The notes: generated from the letters alone by a model not told the origin. 64,000 nucleotides of DNA from Sorex araneus (GCF_027595985.1 NC_073302.1:218308354-218372353), one strand, 5' to 3'. Positions 31,043 to 43,630 are shown, numbered from the stretch's first letter. Numbers and translations are program-made.

Positions 31043-33921
31043 TCTGGTATCTTTATCTTCTTTTGGTATCAGGGTGATATTTGCCTCAGAAACTGTTTGG
31101 AAGTGTTTTTAATACTTCAATTTTCTGGAAAACCTTAAAGAGGATTGGGAATATGTTCTCTTTAAAGGTTTGGAAGAATTCACTAGTGAATCCATCTGGG
31201 CCAGGGCTTTTGTGCTTGGGGAGACTTTTTATTACCATTTCAATTCCCTTTATGGTGATAGGTCTGTTCAGGTATTACAGGTCTTCTTGGTTCAGCCTTG
31301 GGAGGCTATAGAAGTCTAGGAATTTATCCATTTCTTTGAGGTTTTCGTGTTTTGTGGCATAAAGATTCTTAAAGTAATCTCTGAGGATCCTTTTTATTTC
31401 TGTAGTTTCTGTTGTAATGTCCCCCTTTTCATTTCTGATTTGGTTTATTAGGGTTTTCTCTCTCCCTTTTCTGTGACTCTTGCTAGAGATTTATCGATCT
31501 TGTGTATTTTCTCAAAGAACCAGCTCTTGGTTTTATTGATCTTTCAGATTGATTTTTTGGTTTCCATCTCGTTAATTTCTGCTCTGCATTTATTATTTCC
31601 TTCCTCCTGTTCAGATTGGGCTCCTTTTGTTGGTCATTCTCCAAGTCCTTAAGCTGTGAGATTAGGTTACTTATGTGGGCTCACTCCTCTTTCCTGAGGA
31701 ATGCTTGTAGAGCTATGAACTTTCCTCTTAACACAGCTTTTGCCATGTCCCATATGTTTTGGTAACTTTTCTCCTCATTTTCGTTCATTTCCAGGAATCT
31801 TTTGATTTCCTCTTTGATTTCCTTTCTAAGCCACTCATTGTCCAATAGTGAGCTGTTTAATTTCCAGGTGTTTGATTTCGTTTTCTGTTTGTGTGTGATT
31901 TACTTCTAATTTCAGTGCATCATGGTTTGAGAAGATCATTGATAAAATCTCTATCTTCTTAATTTTTTGAGGTATAGTTTGTGGCTCAGCATGTGGTCTA
32001 TCTTTGAGAATGTTTCATGCACACTTAAGAAGAATGTGTATTCAGATTTTTGAGGATGAAGTGTCCTGTATATATCAACTAAATCCCTTTCTTCCATTTC
32101 TTCCCTCAGATGAAGTATGTCCTTGCTAAGCTTGAATCTGGTTGATCTATCAAGAGGTGCTAAAGCGGTGTTGAAGTCTCCCACTAGTATTTTGTTGCTA
32201 TCGATGTCTTTCTTCGAGTCTATGAGTAGTTATTTTAAGTATTTTGCTGGTAACTCCTTAGGTGCATATATATTTAGTATTGTAAGTTCTTCCTGTTGTA
32301 TAGATCCCTTGATCAATAAGAAATGACCTTCACTTTCTCTTGTGACCTTCTTCAGTCTGAAATCAATGTGATCTGATACTAGGATGGCTACCCCAGATTT
32401 TTTATGGGTGTTATTTGTCTGTAGGATTATTTTCAAGCCTTTAACTTTGAGTCTGTGTTTGCTCTGACTATTGAGTTGTTTCTTGCAGGCAGCAGAATAT
32501 TGGGTTCAATTTTCTAATTCATCCTGCCACTCTGTATCTTTTAATTGGTGTGTTTAACCCATTGACATTGAAAGAGATTATTGTTATGGGGTTTTGTCCC
32601 ATTTTTGTGCTGAAATTTGTTGTATTTGAGGGTCCTGTTTTGCCTTATAGTAGCCCACTCAGCTGTTTCTGTAACCATGGTTTTGAGTCTATGAAGTTCC
32701 TGAGCTGTTGTTTATCTGTGAAACTGTGTGGTGTTCCTTCTGTTATGAATGAGAGTCTAGCCGGGTAAAATATTTTTGGTGAGGGATTTATTTAATTGAG
32801 TTTTTTTACTATATCCCACCACTGGTTTTGGGTCATGAGAATTTCATCAGACAAGTGAGCTGTGAATCTTAAGGATGCTCCTTATAAGCAATTACTTTCT
32901 TTGATCTTGCTGCTTTCAGGATTTTGTCTCTGTCTAAGGTTTTGGTTATTTTGATCAGGATGTGTCTTGGGGCATTTTTATTTGGATTTCTTCTAGCATG
33001 GTACCCTTTGGGTATCTTGAATGTGTTCGCATGGTTTCTTCAGCTCTGGGAACATTGTAGAAATGATGTCTTTGACAGTTTCTTCTTCATCAGGGTTTTC
33101 TTCCTGTCCCTCTGGGACTCCTATAATTCTTATGTTACTCCTCTTGGCTTCATCATGATCTTCTCTTGCCATCTGTTCCTGGATTGTCAGTCTCTTTTCC
33201 ATTTTCTTTTGTTTTCTAGAGAGTCTCTGGACTTCATCTTCGAGCTCACTGATTCTGTCCTCTGCAACTGTTACTCTGCTTCTGAGGCCTTCCAGTGAGT
33301 TTTTTAATTCACCTGCCAGGTTTTTTAGGCCTGACATTTCCGCTTGTATATCGGCATCTCTACCTTAAAATCCTCTTGTATTTTATTGGTATTGTTGTCC
33401 ATTGTTTCTTTTAGCTCCTTAAGCATCCTCAGCAGCTCCTTTCTAAATTCCTTGTCAGAGAGGTTGTATAGCACTTCATTGCTGTTGGGGTCATATGGGC
33501 TAGCCTCTTCAACAAGTAAGCTTGGTGGGTATCTGCATTTTTTTACCATTGTGACCTATGTAGCTCAGCCCTTCACACTCACTGTTACTATTCTGTTTAT
33601 GATGCAATATTACTTAGATGGGCTTACTGAAATATTGGCTAATTTGTTTCTGTTGATTAAACTAACCTGGTGAAAGTTCCAGCTAAGAGGGTAACTTCTG
33701 GTTCTTGTGGGATATGGATGGGAGAGTCCTGCCCCAGGGCTGGTACCTGGATAGATAGGGTGGCAGAGGGTGCGCAGAATGATTCAGCTTTGGATGCGGC
33801 GCGGTGTCCCTCAATTCCCATCCCCTGCAGACCAAGGGTAAAAACTGGCTTTCTTGGAAACTGGTTTAAAACGTGGCGCTGGGCTGGAGTCCTACCCTGC
33901 ACTGGTACCTGGATAGGATGG
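31043..33921 (-). mobile_element. LINE-1 copy 1: 5' UTR, ORF1, endonuclease; 3' half missing
   Basis: Minus-strand L1 with a 5' UTR (33,600-33,921, ending in CCTGGATAGGATG) and ORF1 (coiled coil VTVAEDRISELEDEVQRLSR; REDHDEAKRSNIRIIGVPEG, about 33,337-32,993). The ORF2 endonuclease follows (GDFNTALAPLDRSTRFKLSK; ETFSKIDHMLSH). It ends at 31,043 in the segment coding ANITLIPK, so reverse transcriptase and 3' UTR are absent. L1 copies usually lose the 5' end, so this truncation is odd. Confidence 0.88.
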
Positions 33922-36900
33922 CCTATGTTATTCTATATTCCACAAATGAGTGCAGTCTTTCTATGTCTCTCCCTCTCTCTCTGACTCATTTCACTTAGCA
34001 TGATTCTCTCCATGTTTATCCACTTATAAGCAAATTTCATGACTTTATCTCTCCTAACAGCTGCATAGTGTTCCATTGTGTAGATGTACCAAAGTTTCTT
34101 TAACTAGTCATTTGTTCTAGGGAACTTGGTTTTTTTCCAGATTTTACCTATTGTGAATAGTGCTGCAGTGAACATACAAGTGAAGATGTCATCTCAACTG
34201 TGCTTTTTTTGCAACCTTGGGATATATTCCCAGAAGTAGTATTTCGGGGTCATATGGAAGCTCAATTTCTAGTTTTTAAAGGACTGTCCATATTGTTTTT
34301 CAAAAAGGCTGGATCAGTTGGCATTCCATCAACAGTGAAAGAGAGTCCCTTTTCCCCCCACACCCATGCCAGCACTGGTTGCTTTTGTTCATTTGAATGT
34401 GTGCCAGTCTCTGTGCTCTGAGATGATATCTCTTTGTTGTTTTGATTCGCATCTCTCTGATGACCAGCAATGTGGAGCATTTTTTCATGTGCCTTTTGGC
34501 CATTTGTATTTCTTTTTTGAGGAAGCTTCAGTTCATTACTTCTCCCCATTTTTGATCGGGTTGGAGGGTTTTTCTTATGTAATTTTACTAGTGTCTTATA
34601 TATCCTCGACATTAATCCCTTATCAGATGGAATTGGGTAAATATTCTTTCCCATTCTTTGGGCTCTTTATGTATTTTGATCACTGTTTCTTTTGAAGCCC
34701 AGAAGCTTCTTAGTTTTATGTAGTCCCATATGTTTATGTTTGCTTCCACTTGCATGGTCAGTGCTGTCTCATCCTTAAAGATGCTTTTAGCTTCAATGTC
34801 ATGGAGGGTTCTGCCGGCATTTTCCTCTATGTACCTTATGGAATCATGTCTAATATTGAGGTCTTTAGTCCACCTTGATCTCTAACTTTTGTGCCTGGCA
34901 TTAGACAGATGTCAGAGTTCAGTTTTGCAGGTAGCTATCCAGTTTTCCCAGCACCACTTGTTGAAGAGACTTTCCTTGTTCCACTTCATATTTCTTGCTC
35001 CTTTGCCAAAGATTAAGTGACCATATATTTGGGGGTCTGTGATAGAATATTCCACTCTGTTCCATTAGTCTGAGGTCTGTTTCTAGCCCAATACCATGCT
35101 ACTTTAATTACTACTGCTTTGTAGTAGAGTTTGAAGTTGGGGCTGATGATGCTACCTATCTTCTTTTTCCAAGGATTGCTTTATCTATTCTTTGGTGTTT
35201 ATTGTTCCATGTGAATTTCAGGAGTGTTTTTTTCTATTTCTTTAGAAAATGTCATGGTTATCCTGATAGGGTCTGGATTAATTTTCTATAGAGCTTTCAG
35301 CAGTACTGACATTTTGATAATGTTAATTCTCCCTATCCATGAGCAGGGGATGTGTCTCCATTTCCTAACGTTCTCTTTTATTTCATGAAGTAGTGTTTTG
35401 TAATTTTTTTGTATAGGTTCTTTATCTCTTTGGTTAAACTGATTCAGAGGTACTTGATTTTCTGAGGTACTATTGTGAATGGGATTGTTTTTTAAATGTC
35501 TTTTTCTTCTCTTTCATTATTTATATATAAGAAAGCCATGGACTTTTGGGTATTGATTTTGTAGGCTGCCACTTTCCTATATCGACCTATTGTTTTTAAG
35601 GAGATTTTCTATAGAGTTTTTAGGGTTTTCTAAGTATAGTATCATATTGTCTGCTAATAGTGATAGCTTGACCTCTTTCTTTCCTATCTGTTTGGCCTTG
35701 ATATATTTTTCTTGTCTAATTGCTATGGCCAGGACTTCCAGTACTATATTGAATAGGAGTGGCAAAAGCAGGCAACCTTGTTTTGTGCCCGATCTTAGAG
35801 GGAAGCATTTTAGTTTTCCCCCATTGAGAATGATACTTGCCATGGGCTTGTGGTAGATGGCTTTGACTATATTGAGGAAGTTTCCTTCAATGCCCATTTT
35901 GCTGAGAGTTTTCATCATAAACGGGTGCTGGATCTCATCAAATGCTTTCTCTGCATCTATTGAAATGATCATATGGTTTTTATTATTTCTTTAATTGATA
36001 TGATGGATTGTATTGATTGACTTGAGATTGTTAAACCGTCATTGCATCCCTGCGATTAATCCTACTCGGTCATGGTGTATAATCTTTTTGGAGTCATTGG
36101 ATTCTATTTGCTAAAATTTTGTTGAGGATCTTTGTGTCTGTGTTCATCAGGGATATTGGCCCATAATTCTCTTTCTTCGTGGTATTTATGTTTGATTTTG
36201 GTATCAGGGTGATATTTGCTTCATAGAAACTGTTTGGAAGTGTTTTTGATACTTCAATTTTTCTGGAAAATCTCAAAAAGGATTGGGAGTAAGTCCTCTT
36301 TAAAGATTTGGAATAATTCACTAATGAATCCATCTGCAGCAGGACTTTTGTGCCTGGGGAGAATTTTTATTACTGTTTCAATTTCCTTGATGGTGATAGG
36401 TCTGTTCAGGTATTACAGGTCTTCTTGGTTCAGCCTTGGGAGACTATATGAATCTAGGAATTTATCCAATTCCTCGGGGTTTTTGTGTTTCGTGGCATAA
36501 AGATTCTTAAAGTAATTCCTGAGGATCCTTTGAGTTTCTGTAGTTTCTGTTGTAATGTCCCCCTTTTCATTTCTGATTTGGTTTATTAGGGTTTTCTCTC
36601 TCCCTTTTCTGCGACTCTTGCTAGAGGTTTATCGATCTTGTGTATTTTCTCAAAGAACCAGCTCTTGGTTTTATTGATCTTTCAGATTGATTTTTTGGTT
36701 TCCATCTCGTTAATTTCTGCTCTGCATTTATTATTTCCTTCCTCCTGTTCAGGATTTGGCTCCTTTTGTTGGTCATTCTCCAAGTTCTTAAGCTGTGAGG
36801 TTAGGTTACTTATGTGGGCTCGCTTCTCCTTCCTGAGGAAAGCTTGTAGAGCTATAAACTTTCCTCTTAACACAGATTTTTGCTGTGTCCAATATGTTTA

Positions 36901-39105
36901 GGTAACTTTTCTCCTCATTTTTGTTCGTTTTCAGGAACCTTTTGATTTCCTCTTTGATTTCCTTTCTAAGCTACTCATTTTTCAATAGTGAGCTGTTTAA
37001 TTTCCAGGTGTTTGATTAGTTTCTGTGTATGTGATTTACTTCTAATTTCAGTGCATCATGGTTCGAGAAGATCATTGGTACAATCTCTATCTTCTTAATT
37101 TCATGGATGTATGGTTTGTGGCTCAGCATGTGGTCTATCTTTGAGAATGTTTCATGCACACTTAAGAAGAATGTGTATTCAGATTTTTGAGGATGAAGTG
37201 TCCTGTATGTATCTACTAAGTCCCTTTTTTCCATTTCTTCCCTCAGATGAAGTATGTTCTTGCTAAGTTTGAGTCTGGTTGATCTATCAAAAGGTGATAA
37301 AGCGGTGTTGACGTCTTCCACTACTATTGTGTTGCTATCGATATCTTTCTTTGAGTCTATGAGTAGTTATTTTAAGTATTTGCTGGTCACTCATTAGGTG
37401 CATATGCATTTAGTATTGTAAGTTCTTCCTGTTGTACAGATCCCTTGATCAATAAGAAATGACCTTCACTTTCTCTTGTGACCTTCTTCAGTCTGAAATT
37501 AATGTGATCTGTTACTAGGATAGCTTCCCCAGCTTTTTATGGGAGTTGTTTCTGTAGGATTATTTTCCAGCCTTTGACTTTGAGCCTGTCTTTGTTTTGG
37601 CTGTTGAGATGTGTTTTTTGCAGGCAGCAGAATGTTGGGTTCAATTTTCTAATTCATCCTGCCACTCTGTGTCTTTTAATTGGTGTTTTTAGCCAATTGA
37701 CGTTGAAAGAGATTATTGTTATGGGGTTTTGTCCCATTTTTGTGCTGAAATTTGGTGTATTTGAGGGTCCTGTCTTGTCTTACAGTAACCCATTCAGTTG
37801 TTCTCAAAACCATGGTTTTGAGTCTGTGAAGTTCCTGAGTTGTTGTTTATCTGTGAAACTGTGTAGCGTTCCTTCTGTTATGAATGAGAGTCTAGCTGGG
37901 CAAAATGTTTTTGGTGAGAGATTTATTTAATTGAGTTTTTTCACTATATCCCACCACTGTTTTTGGGCCATGAGGATTTCATCATATAAGTGGCTGTGAA
38001 TCTTAAGGATGCTCCTTTATAGGTAATTTCTTTCTTTGATCTTGCTGCTTTCAGGATTTTGTCTCTGTCTAAGGTTTTGGTTATTTTGATCAGGATGTGT
38101 CTTGGGACATTTTTATTTGGATTTCTTCTAGCTGGTATCCTTTGGACGTCTTGAATGTGGTCACATGTTTTCTTCAGCTCTGGGAAAATTGTAGTAATGA
38201 TGTCTTTGACAGTTTCTTCTTCATCAAGGTTTTCTTCCTGCTCCTCTGGGATTTCAATAATTCTTATGTTACTCCTCATGGCTTCATCATGATCTTCTCT
38301 TGACATCAGTTCCCAGATTGTGAGTCTTTTCCATTTTCTTTTGTCTTCTAGAGAGTCTCTGGACTTCATCTTCGAGCTCACTGATTTTGTCCTCTGCAGC
38401 TGTTACTCTGCTGCTGAGATCTTCCACTGAGTTTTTCAATTTGCTTACCAGGTTTTTCAGATCTAACGTTTCCGTTCGTAATTTTGTTTGCATTTTTCGC
38501 ATTTCCACTTTCAAATCTTGTTGCATTTTATTGGCATTGCTTTTCATTTTTTTCTTTTAGCTCCCTAAGTATCCTCAGTAGCTCTCTTCTAAATTCCTCG
38601 TCAGAAAGGTTGTCTAGCACTTCATTATTGTTGGGGTCTTCTGGGCTAGCCTCTACAATAAGTAAGCTTGGTGGGGTTCTGTGTTGCTTTACCATTGTGA
38701 TCTGTGTGGTTTAGCTTTCACACTCACTGTTACTAATCTGCTTATGATGTAGTATTAATTGAAGTGGGCTTAATGAGTTAGTGGCTAATGTGTTTCTGGT
38801 GGTTAAGCTAACCTAGTGAAAGTTCCAACTAAGAGGGTAATTTATGGTTCTCATGGGATATGGAGTGGAAGAATAACTCCCAGCCTTGTTAGCAGCCATG
38901 GCTCTGAGAAGGGCCCTGACACCGACTGGGTTCCTGGATGGGATGAGCAGAGGGTGCCCAGATTGTTGCAGCCTTGGGTGGGCATGGTGTGCCTCAATTC
39001 CCATCCCCCGCAGATTAAGGATGAAAACCGCTGCCCTGGCCTCTAGTTAGACCTGCGGCTCCGGGAAGGAGCCCTGACACCGGCCGGATACCTGGATGGG
39101 ATGAG
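33922..39105 (-). mobile_element. LINE-1 copy 2: nearly complete, 3' UTR missing
   Basis: Runs from a 5' UTR at about 39,105 (CTGGATGGGATG) through ORF1 (about 38,547-37,944; SELEDEVQRLSRRQKKMEK, EDHDEAMRSNIRII) and the ORF2 endonuclease (STRLKLSKNILHLREEMEKR, 37,321-37,016). The reverse transcriptase includes [17 protein letters not shown] and SGTKQGC. The catalytic box reads [11 protein letters not shown], so the second Asp of ADD is Asn. The ORF2 C-terminus ends at 33,922, directly against the 5' UTR of copy 1. Frame changes are present; inactive. Confidence 0.9.
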
Positions 39106-39422
39106 TCTAGTGGATTATTTTAAAGTGTCTATATAGCTATCGAATGTGTCCTTCTCTCTATAGCTACATCACACTATTGACTTAAATGAGATAATAATAA
39201 TCAAATCTTCTGTCAAGTATGGAACTACAAAATGTGGATTTCTATCTTCAAACATCTTGGTACAACACAGAAATGGCAATACTTATGCTTTTGATAGTTA
39301 ATTTTAATAAAATGCTTGCATATAGTATATCAATTAAAATATAATTGTGGATAACTAGTATAATCATTTATGAGGAAAACAGAAGTTTTAGAGCTGATAG
39401 TTTACTTTTCAGTAGGTAAAAG
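39106..39422. other. No gene seen
   Basis: AT-rich spacer between L1 copy 2 and the RTE fragment. Confidence 0.5.
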
Positions 39423-39690
39423 ATCACTTGTATCACTTGTCATCCCGTTGCTTTTCAATTTGCTCAGGCGGGCACCAGTAACATCTCCATTTGTCCCTGT
39501 CTCATGCTATGTAGTCCAATGAGATCTGCTCGCTCCAGGAACAGGAAGAACCCAAATTGTTCATTCAGGGTTTTAACAAAAAAGTTTGACCATCTCGTTG
39601 GTGAGCGGTCACGCAGTCTTTTGATGTCCCGTGGAATCCAGTTGGTAACAGCTCTGGTGCAACGGTCGTCTCTGAATTGCATTTGCCTAA
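39423..39690 (-). mobile_element. RTE 3'-terminal fragment, minus strand
   Basis: Encodes the RTE C-terminus missing from the 28-kb copy: CTRAVTNWIPRDIK, then SPTRWSNFFVKTLNE. The 3' end is a short tandem tail (ATCACTTGTATCACTTGT), as expected for RTE elements. Confidence 0.82.
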
Positions 39691-39724
39691 CACCAAAAGA
39701 GCCACTGATACAGCAGTGTGGGTA
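39688..39724 (+). mobile_element. Inverted piece of RTE 5' region attached to the 3' fragment
   Basis: TAACACCAAAAGAGCC...CAGCAGTGT matches the 5' region of the RTE at about 28,600-28,635 and 56,624-56,659, but on the strand opposite to the adjoining 3' fragment. This is the arrangement left by twin priming. Confidence 0.5.
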
Positions 39725-40215
39725 AAAGAAGCACTTTTCTTATGCTCAGAAAAGTTTGTGCAAAATGTGTATCCAAGGACAGTTTTGTGAAAAAGGAAAA
39801 AAAAACACCACTAATAGCTACACAGTTTTGCCAAATTCTCCATCCTAGAAATGAAGAAAAGATTGATAATGACTCATTGCTATTTGGTGAAAGTCTTTGA
39901 GCTAGTTTTGACTCACAAGAATGTGTCCATTGCAACTGAAGAACTACCACCTGCTCTTTCTTACACTTCTGAAATTCCTTTTACTAGTAGAACTCCCAAA
40001 TTTAGACCCTGGATTTGTATGTTTGCAAACAGGATAGAAGAGAATAGAGTTGAGAATCTCAAAGTAGCCAGCATATCAGAGAAAAATGACAAGGGTTTTT
40101 GTTTTAACAGTATAGAGTGAAATGTACTGCATAATACCTGAGAAACTTGTACATAAAATGGAAAGAATTTGCATCCTGGTGCAGTTCTGTACACTATATT
40201 AACAACCACTTTATC
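39725..40215 (+). pseudogene. Possible retropseudogene or chance open frames
   Basis: Two overlapping frames could form one frameshifted peptide (PLIATQFCQILHPRNEEKID then LVLTHKNVSIATEELPPALS and IEENRVENLKVASISEKNDK). The composition is protein-like, but I recognise no family, and the block lies among L1 and RTE fragments. Confidence 0.2.
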
Positions 40216-40439
40216 TTTAAGTTTTTTTAACTTGAAGAACTGTTTTTAATTGAAGTATGTATGTTTTAGGAGTGCTTCACTGAAAATTCACTATATGTAT
40301 ATGTTACATTAAGTTCAATTCTGAGAGTCCTATTCTTATTCATCATACATTTGTCCTTCCTGTCTAAATTAAAACACTCCTTTAATCCCCTTCCCTTCAG
40401 CTACTAACTGGGCTTATATTCCAAAGGTTCCTATTTTGC

Positions 40440-40620
40440 ATTATTCAATTTACTGTTTTTCTATATACCACACTTGAGAAAATAATGGAGTGTTTGTTAG
40501 AGGAAAGTAGACATTGTTGAAGGGATGAGTGCTCAGATATTGTATGACTGAAACTCAGTCACAAACAACTTTGTAACTTTGTATATCACAGTAGTTCAAT
40601 AAATTTAAAAAAATATTAAG
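40440..40620 (+). mobile_element. LINE-1 3' terminus
   Basis: TATTGTATGACTGAAACTCA, then TTTGTATATCACAGTAGTTC and an AATAAATTTAAAAAAA tail, as in the other L1 3' ends of the window. Confidence 0.65.
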
Positions 40621-40764
40621 TGTATAAGACCACACACAAAAATTTAAAGTAAATAGGGGCTTATTGTTATCTGACATGTTTGACTAAATGTGGCCTAGCA
40701 GTGTTATTGTAAACTGGAGGACTTCATGTTCTTATAGATGAAAATGAAAAAAATCACCATATTT

Positions 40765-41045
40765 CCTATGACACATTCCCCACATCTCCTTTATCCAAGT
40801 TGTCATTCAATGGGCATTTAGGTTGTTTCCAGATCTGACTGACTATTGTATAGCATACTTCAGTAAATATGAGAATGCAAATTAATAATCAAGTTAATGT
40901 TTTTCAGGTTTCAGGTAAATTTCTGAGTGGATTCATTGGATCATATGGAATTTCTACTTTTGTATTTTTGAGGAATAGCTGTGTTACTCTTCATAATCGC
41001 ACACCAAATGTGAGTTCCCATCAACGGTATAAAAGTGTGTTTAAG
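40765..41045 (-). mobile_element. Older LINE-1 ORF2 C-terminal fragment
   Basis: GGGCATTTAGGTTGTTTCCA, TTGGATCATATGGAATTTCT and CCCATCAACGGTATAAAAGT are diverged forms of the L1 ORF2 3' region. A younger L1 is inserted just downstream. Confidence 0.65.
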
Positions 41046-41065
41046 TATCCTCTCTGCAGTATTTC

Positions 41066-42010
41066 TTTTTTTAAATTTTATTTTATTGATTCACCGTGAG
41101 ATATAGTTATAAGCTTTCATGTTTGAGTCATAATCATAGAATGATCAAACACCCATCCCTCCACCACTTCAGATTCCCCACCACCAATCTCCCCAATATA
41201 TCCCCCCTTTTCCACCCTCCCACTGCCTCCATGGCAGACCATTTCCCCCATTCTCTCTACTTTTGGACATTATGGTTTGCAGTACCGATACTGAGAAGTT
41301 ATCATTTTCGGTCCTTTATCTACTTTCAGCATACATCTCCCATCCTGATCCTCCAACCACCATCCCTTATCTTTTCCAGCTGCCTTCTCCTCCAGCTCAT
41401 GAGGAAGACTTCCAATTATGGAGCAGTCTTTCTGGCCCTTGTGTCTACTGTCCTTGGGTGTCAGTCTCATGTTATGTTATTTTATATTCCTCAAATGAAT
41501 GCTGTTCTTCTATGCCTGTCCCTCTCTCTCTGACTCATTTCACTTAGAATGATACTCTCCATGACCATCCACTTATAAGCAAAATTCATGACTTCATCTC
41601 TCCTAACAGCTGCTTAGTATTCCATTGTGTAGATGTACCAAAGTTTCTTTAACCAGTTGTCTGTTCTCAGGGCACTCGGGTTGTTTCCAGATTCTGGCTA
41701 TTGTGAACAGTGCTGCAATGAACTTACAGATGCAGATGTCATTTCTATTGTGCTTTTTTGCACTCTCAGGATATATTCCCAGAAATGGTATTGCTGGATC
41801 ATATGGAAGCTCCACAGTATTTCTTATGCTAGTTTCTTTCTGTCTTTTGGATAATAACCAGTCTCACAGGTGTGAAGTGAACAGCATTGTTGTTTTGATT
41901 TGCATTTCCCTAATAAGAATAACAATTAATAGTCTTTCACATGCCTATGCACCATCTGTACATTTTCTTTGGTGAGGTATTTCTATTCATATAGACTTTG
42001 CCCAATTTTT
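41066..42010 (-). mobile_element. LINE-1 3' end, minus strand
   Basis: Poly-T side at 41,066 with TTGATTCACCGTGAGATATA, 3' UTR (CACCCATCCCTCCACCACTT), then the ORF2 C-terminus: ELPYDPAIPFLGIYPESAKK is legible on the minus strand at about 41,812. Confidence 0.82.
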
Positions 42011-42263
42011 AATGAATTTCTTTAGTCTATTCTTGAGAATGTATTTTCTGGTGTTTAGCCGCAGAATGTTCTATAAATATCCCTTAAAGACATCTAATTT
42101 AATTTCTCATTTAAGGCCTTTGTTTCATTGATGCTTTTCTGTTTGGACAATCTGTCAGTTGTCAAAAGTAGGGCATTAAAGTCCCATACTATCATTGTAC
42201 AGCTATCATGTCTCTTTTTAGGTCTGTTAAAATTTGTTACATGTTCTTGGGAGCTTCTATTGA
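42011..42263 (-). mobile_element. Ancient LINE-1, ORF2 endonuclease part (left of LTR)
   Basis: CAAAAGTAGGGCATTAAAGT and GTTACATGTTCTTGGGAGCT match mammalian L1 ORF2. The same L1 resumes after the LTR at 43,023. Confidence 0.6.
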
Positions 42264-43022
42264 TGTAGGCAGGCAGGTAGATAGGGAAGGCTCCCCTTCA
42301 AGGCAATGGCAATAAATTTCCTGGGAAGTAATACCCCTGAAGTTTCCAAGGTCATGCAGAAAATAGGAACGAAGGCTTAATAAGACTCACCTGGCTTATG
42401 CAACAGATCTAGAGAAGGCTGGACACCCCTTAGACAGAAGCTCCAGCAGGAGCAAAAGGCCAGGAAAGGAATTTCAAAGAAGATCATCACCACTCCCAGC
42501 CCTACCCCCATGGCAACCTCCTTAGCAACAGACTTTGACCTAGGTAGAAGCCCCGCATGGGGGCAGGTTGAAGAAACCCTATAAAAGCCACCTTAAGCAA
42601 AAGAAGGGTGTGCAAATGCTGCCCAGCTCATGTGCTGCTTGTGCCCACATGGTCGAGCGCATGTGGTGCCTGAGCACATATGTCACTGCATCTACTCTCT
42701 TGAGATATGTATTTTCATGCTTTCCTGTCTGATGTGCTGGGATGTGTGTAGGGGCTCTCTCCTCCCTTGGAGAAACTTGGGTTCTCTCTTGAGCATATTA
42801 CTCTCCACTCTTTGCCACTTTCTCCTCCTCCTTCTTCCCTTCAAAACCTCCAAATAAAATCTGTTTTACTTCACTGCTCGTCTACTCCTGAAATTCCTTT
42901 CTGAGAGGTGAGACAAGAACCCAGTAACCCTGGGTTCAGAGTGGCAGAGGTAGATGGGGAGAAAGTGACTGTCTTTCTCCTCCCCACTTTACATAAGCCA
43001 CCAGTGGGGCCCACCGACATCA
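42264..43022 (+). mobile_element. Solitary LTR of an endogenous retrovirus
   Basis: About 760 bp from TGTAGGCAGG to ACATCA, inside an old L1. It has a TATA box (CTATAAAAG at 42,579-42,587) and a polyadenylation signal AATAAA at 42,853-42,858. After these comes CCTTTCTGAGAGGTGAGACA, as seen in class I LTR U5 regions. There are no internal viral genes on either side. Flanking tattga/ttatga may be a worn target duplication. Exact ends are uncertain. Confidence 0.65.
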
Positions 43023-43499
43023 TTATGATGTGTACACACATATTTAGTATTCTTATATTATATTAATCTCTTTATCAGATGAAATATCCTAAAATGCCCA
43101 TATTGTCTCTTACTTTTTTTTTTCCTGGACATCTATCTATCTGGTATAAGTAGACTGGATCCTGCTCTGGTATCTTTGCTGCTGGCTTGGAGAACAAGTT
43201 TCCATCATTTGCTTTAGGTCTATTCTTGCCTTTACGGCTTAATGAGTTTCTTTATAGCATTTACTTGGGTTTTGCTCTTTTGCTCTTGGATCCATCTGGT
43301 CTTTCTGTGCCTTTTGATTGCTAATTACAATTCATTTACATTAAGAGTGATTATTGAAAAATGAAATCTTGCTTCTGTCTTTGTGGCTTTAGTGTCCTGG
43401 TTCTTTCTGATTTCATTGTTCCATTTTTGTGTGTATATGTATTTTATTATATATTTTCAATTTAGATAAAGAACTCCTTCAACATTTCAAAAAAATTTG
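43023..43499 (-). mobile_element. Ancient LINE-1 continued (right of LTR)
   Basis: TGTGCCTTTTGATTGCTAAT and ACAATTCATTTACATTAAGA are recognisable old L1 ORF2 words on this strand. Confidence 0.6.
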
Positions 43500-43630
43500 T
43501 TTTTGGTGCCACAACCATTGATGGTGCTCAGGGCTTATGCTTAAGATATGGGATGCCAGGGATTGAACCTGTGTTGTCCATGTGCTTAGGCCAGTGCCCT
43601 ACTTATGGTACTATCTCTTCTGTCTCTCCT
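43500..43630 (-). repeat. SOR SINE, internally deleted
   Basis: TTGATGGTGCTCAGGGCTTA then directly GATGCCAGGGATTGAACC. Confidence 0.7.
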
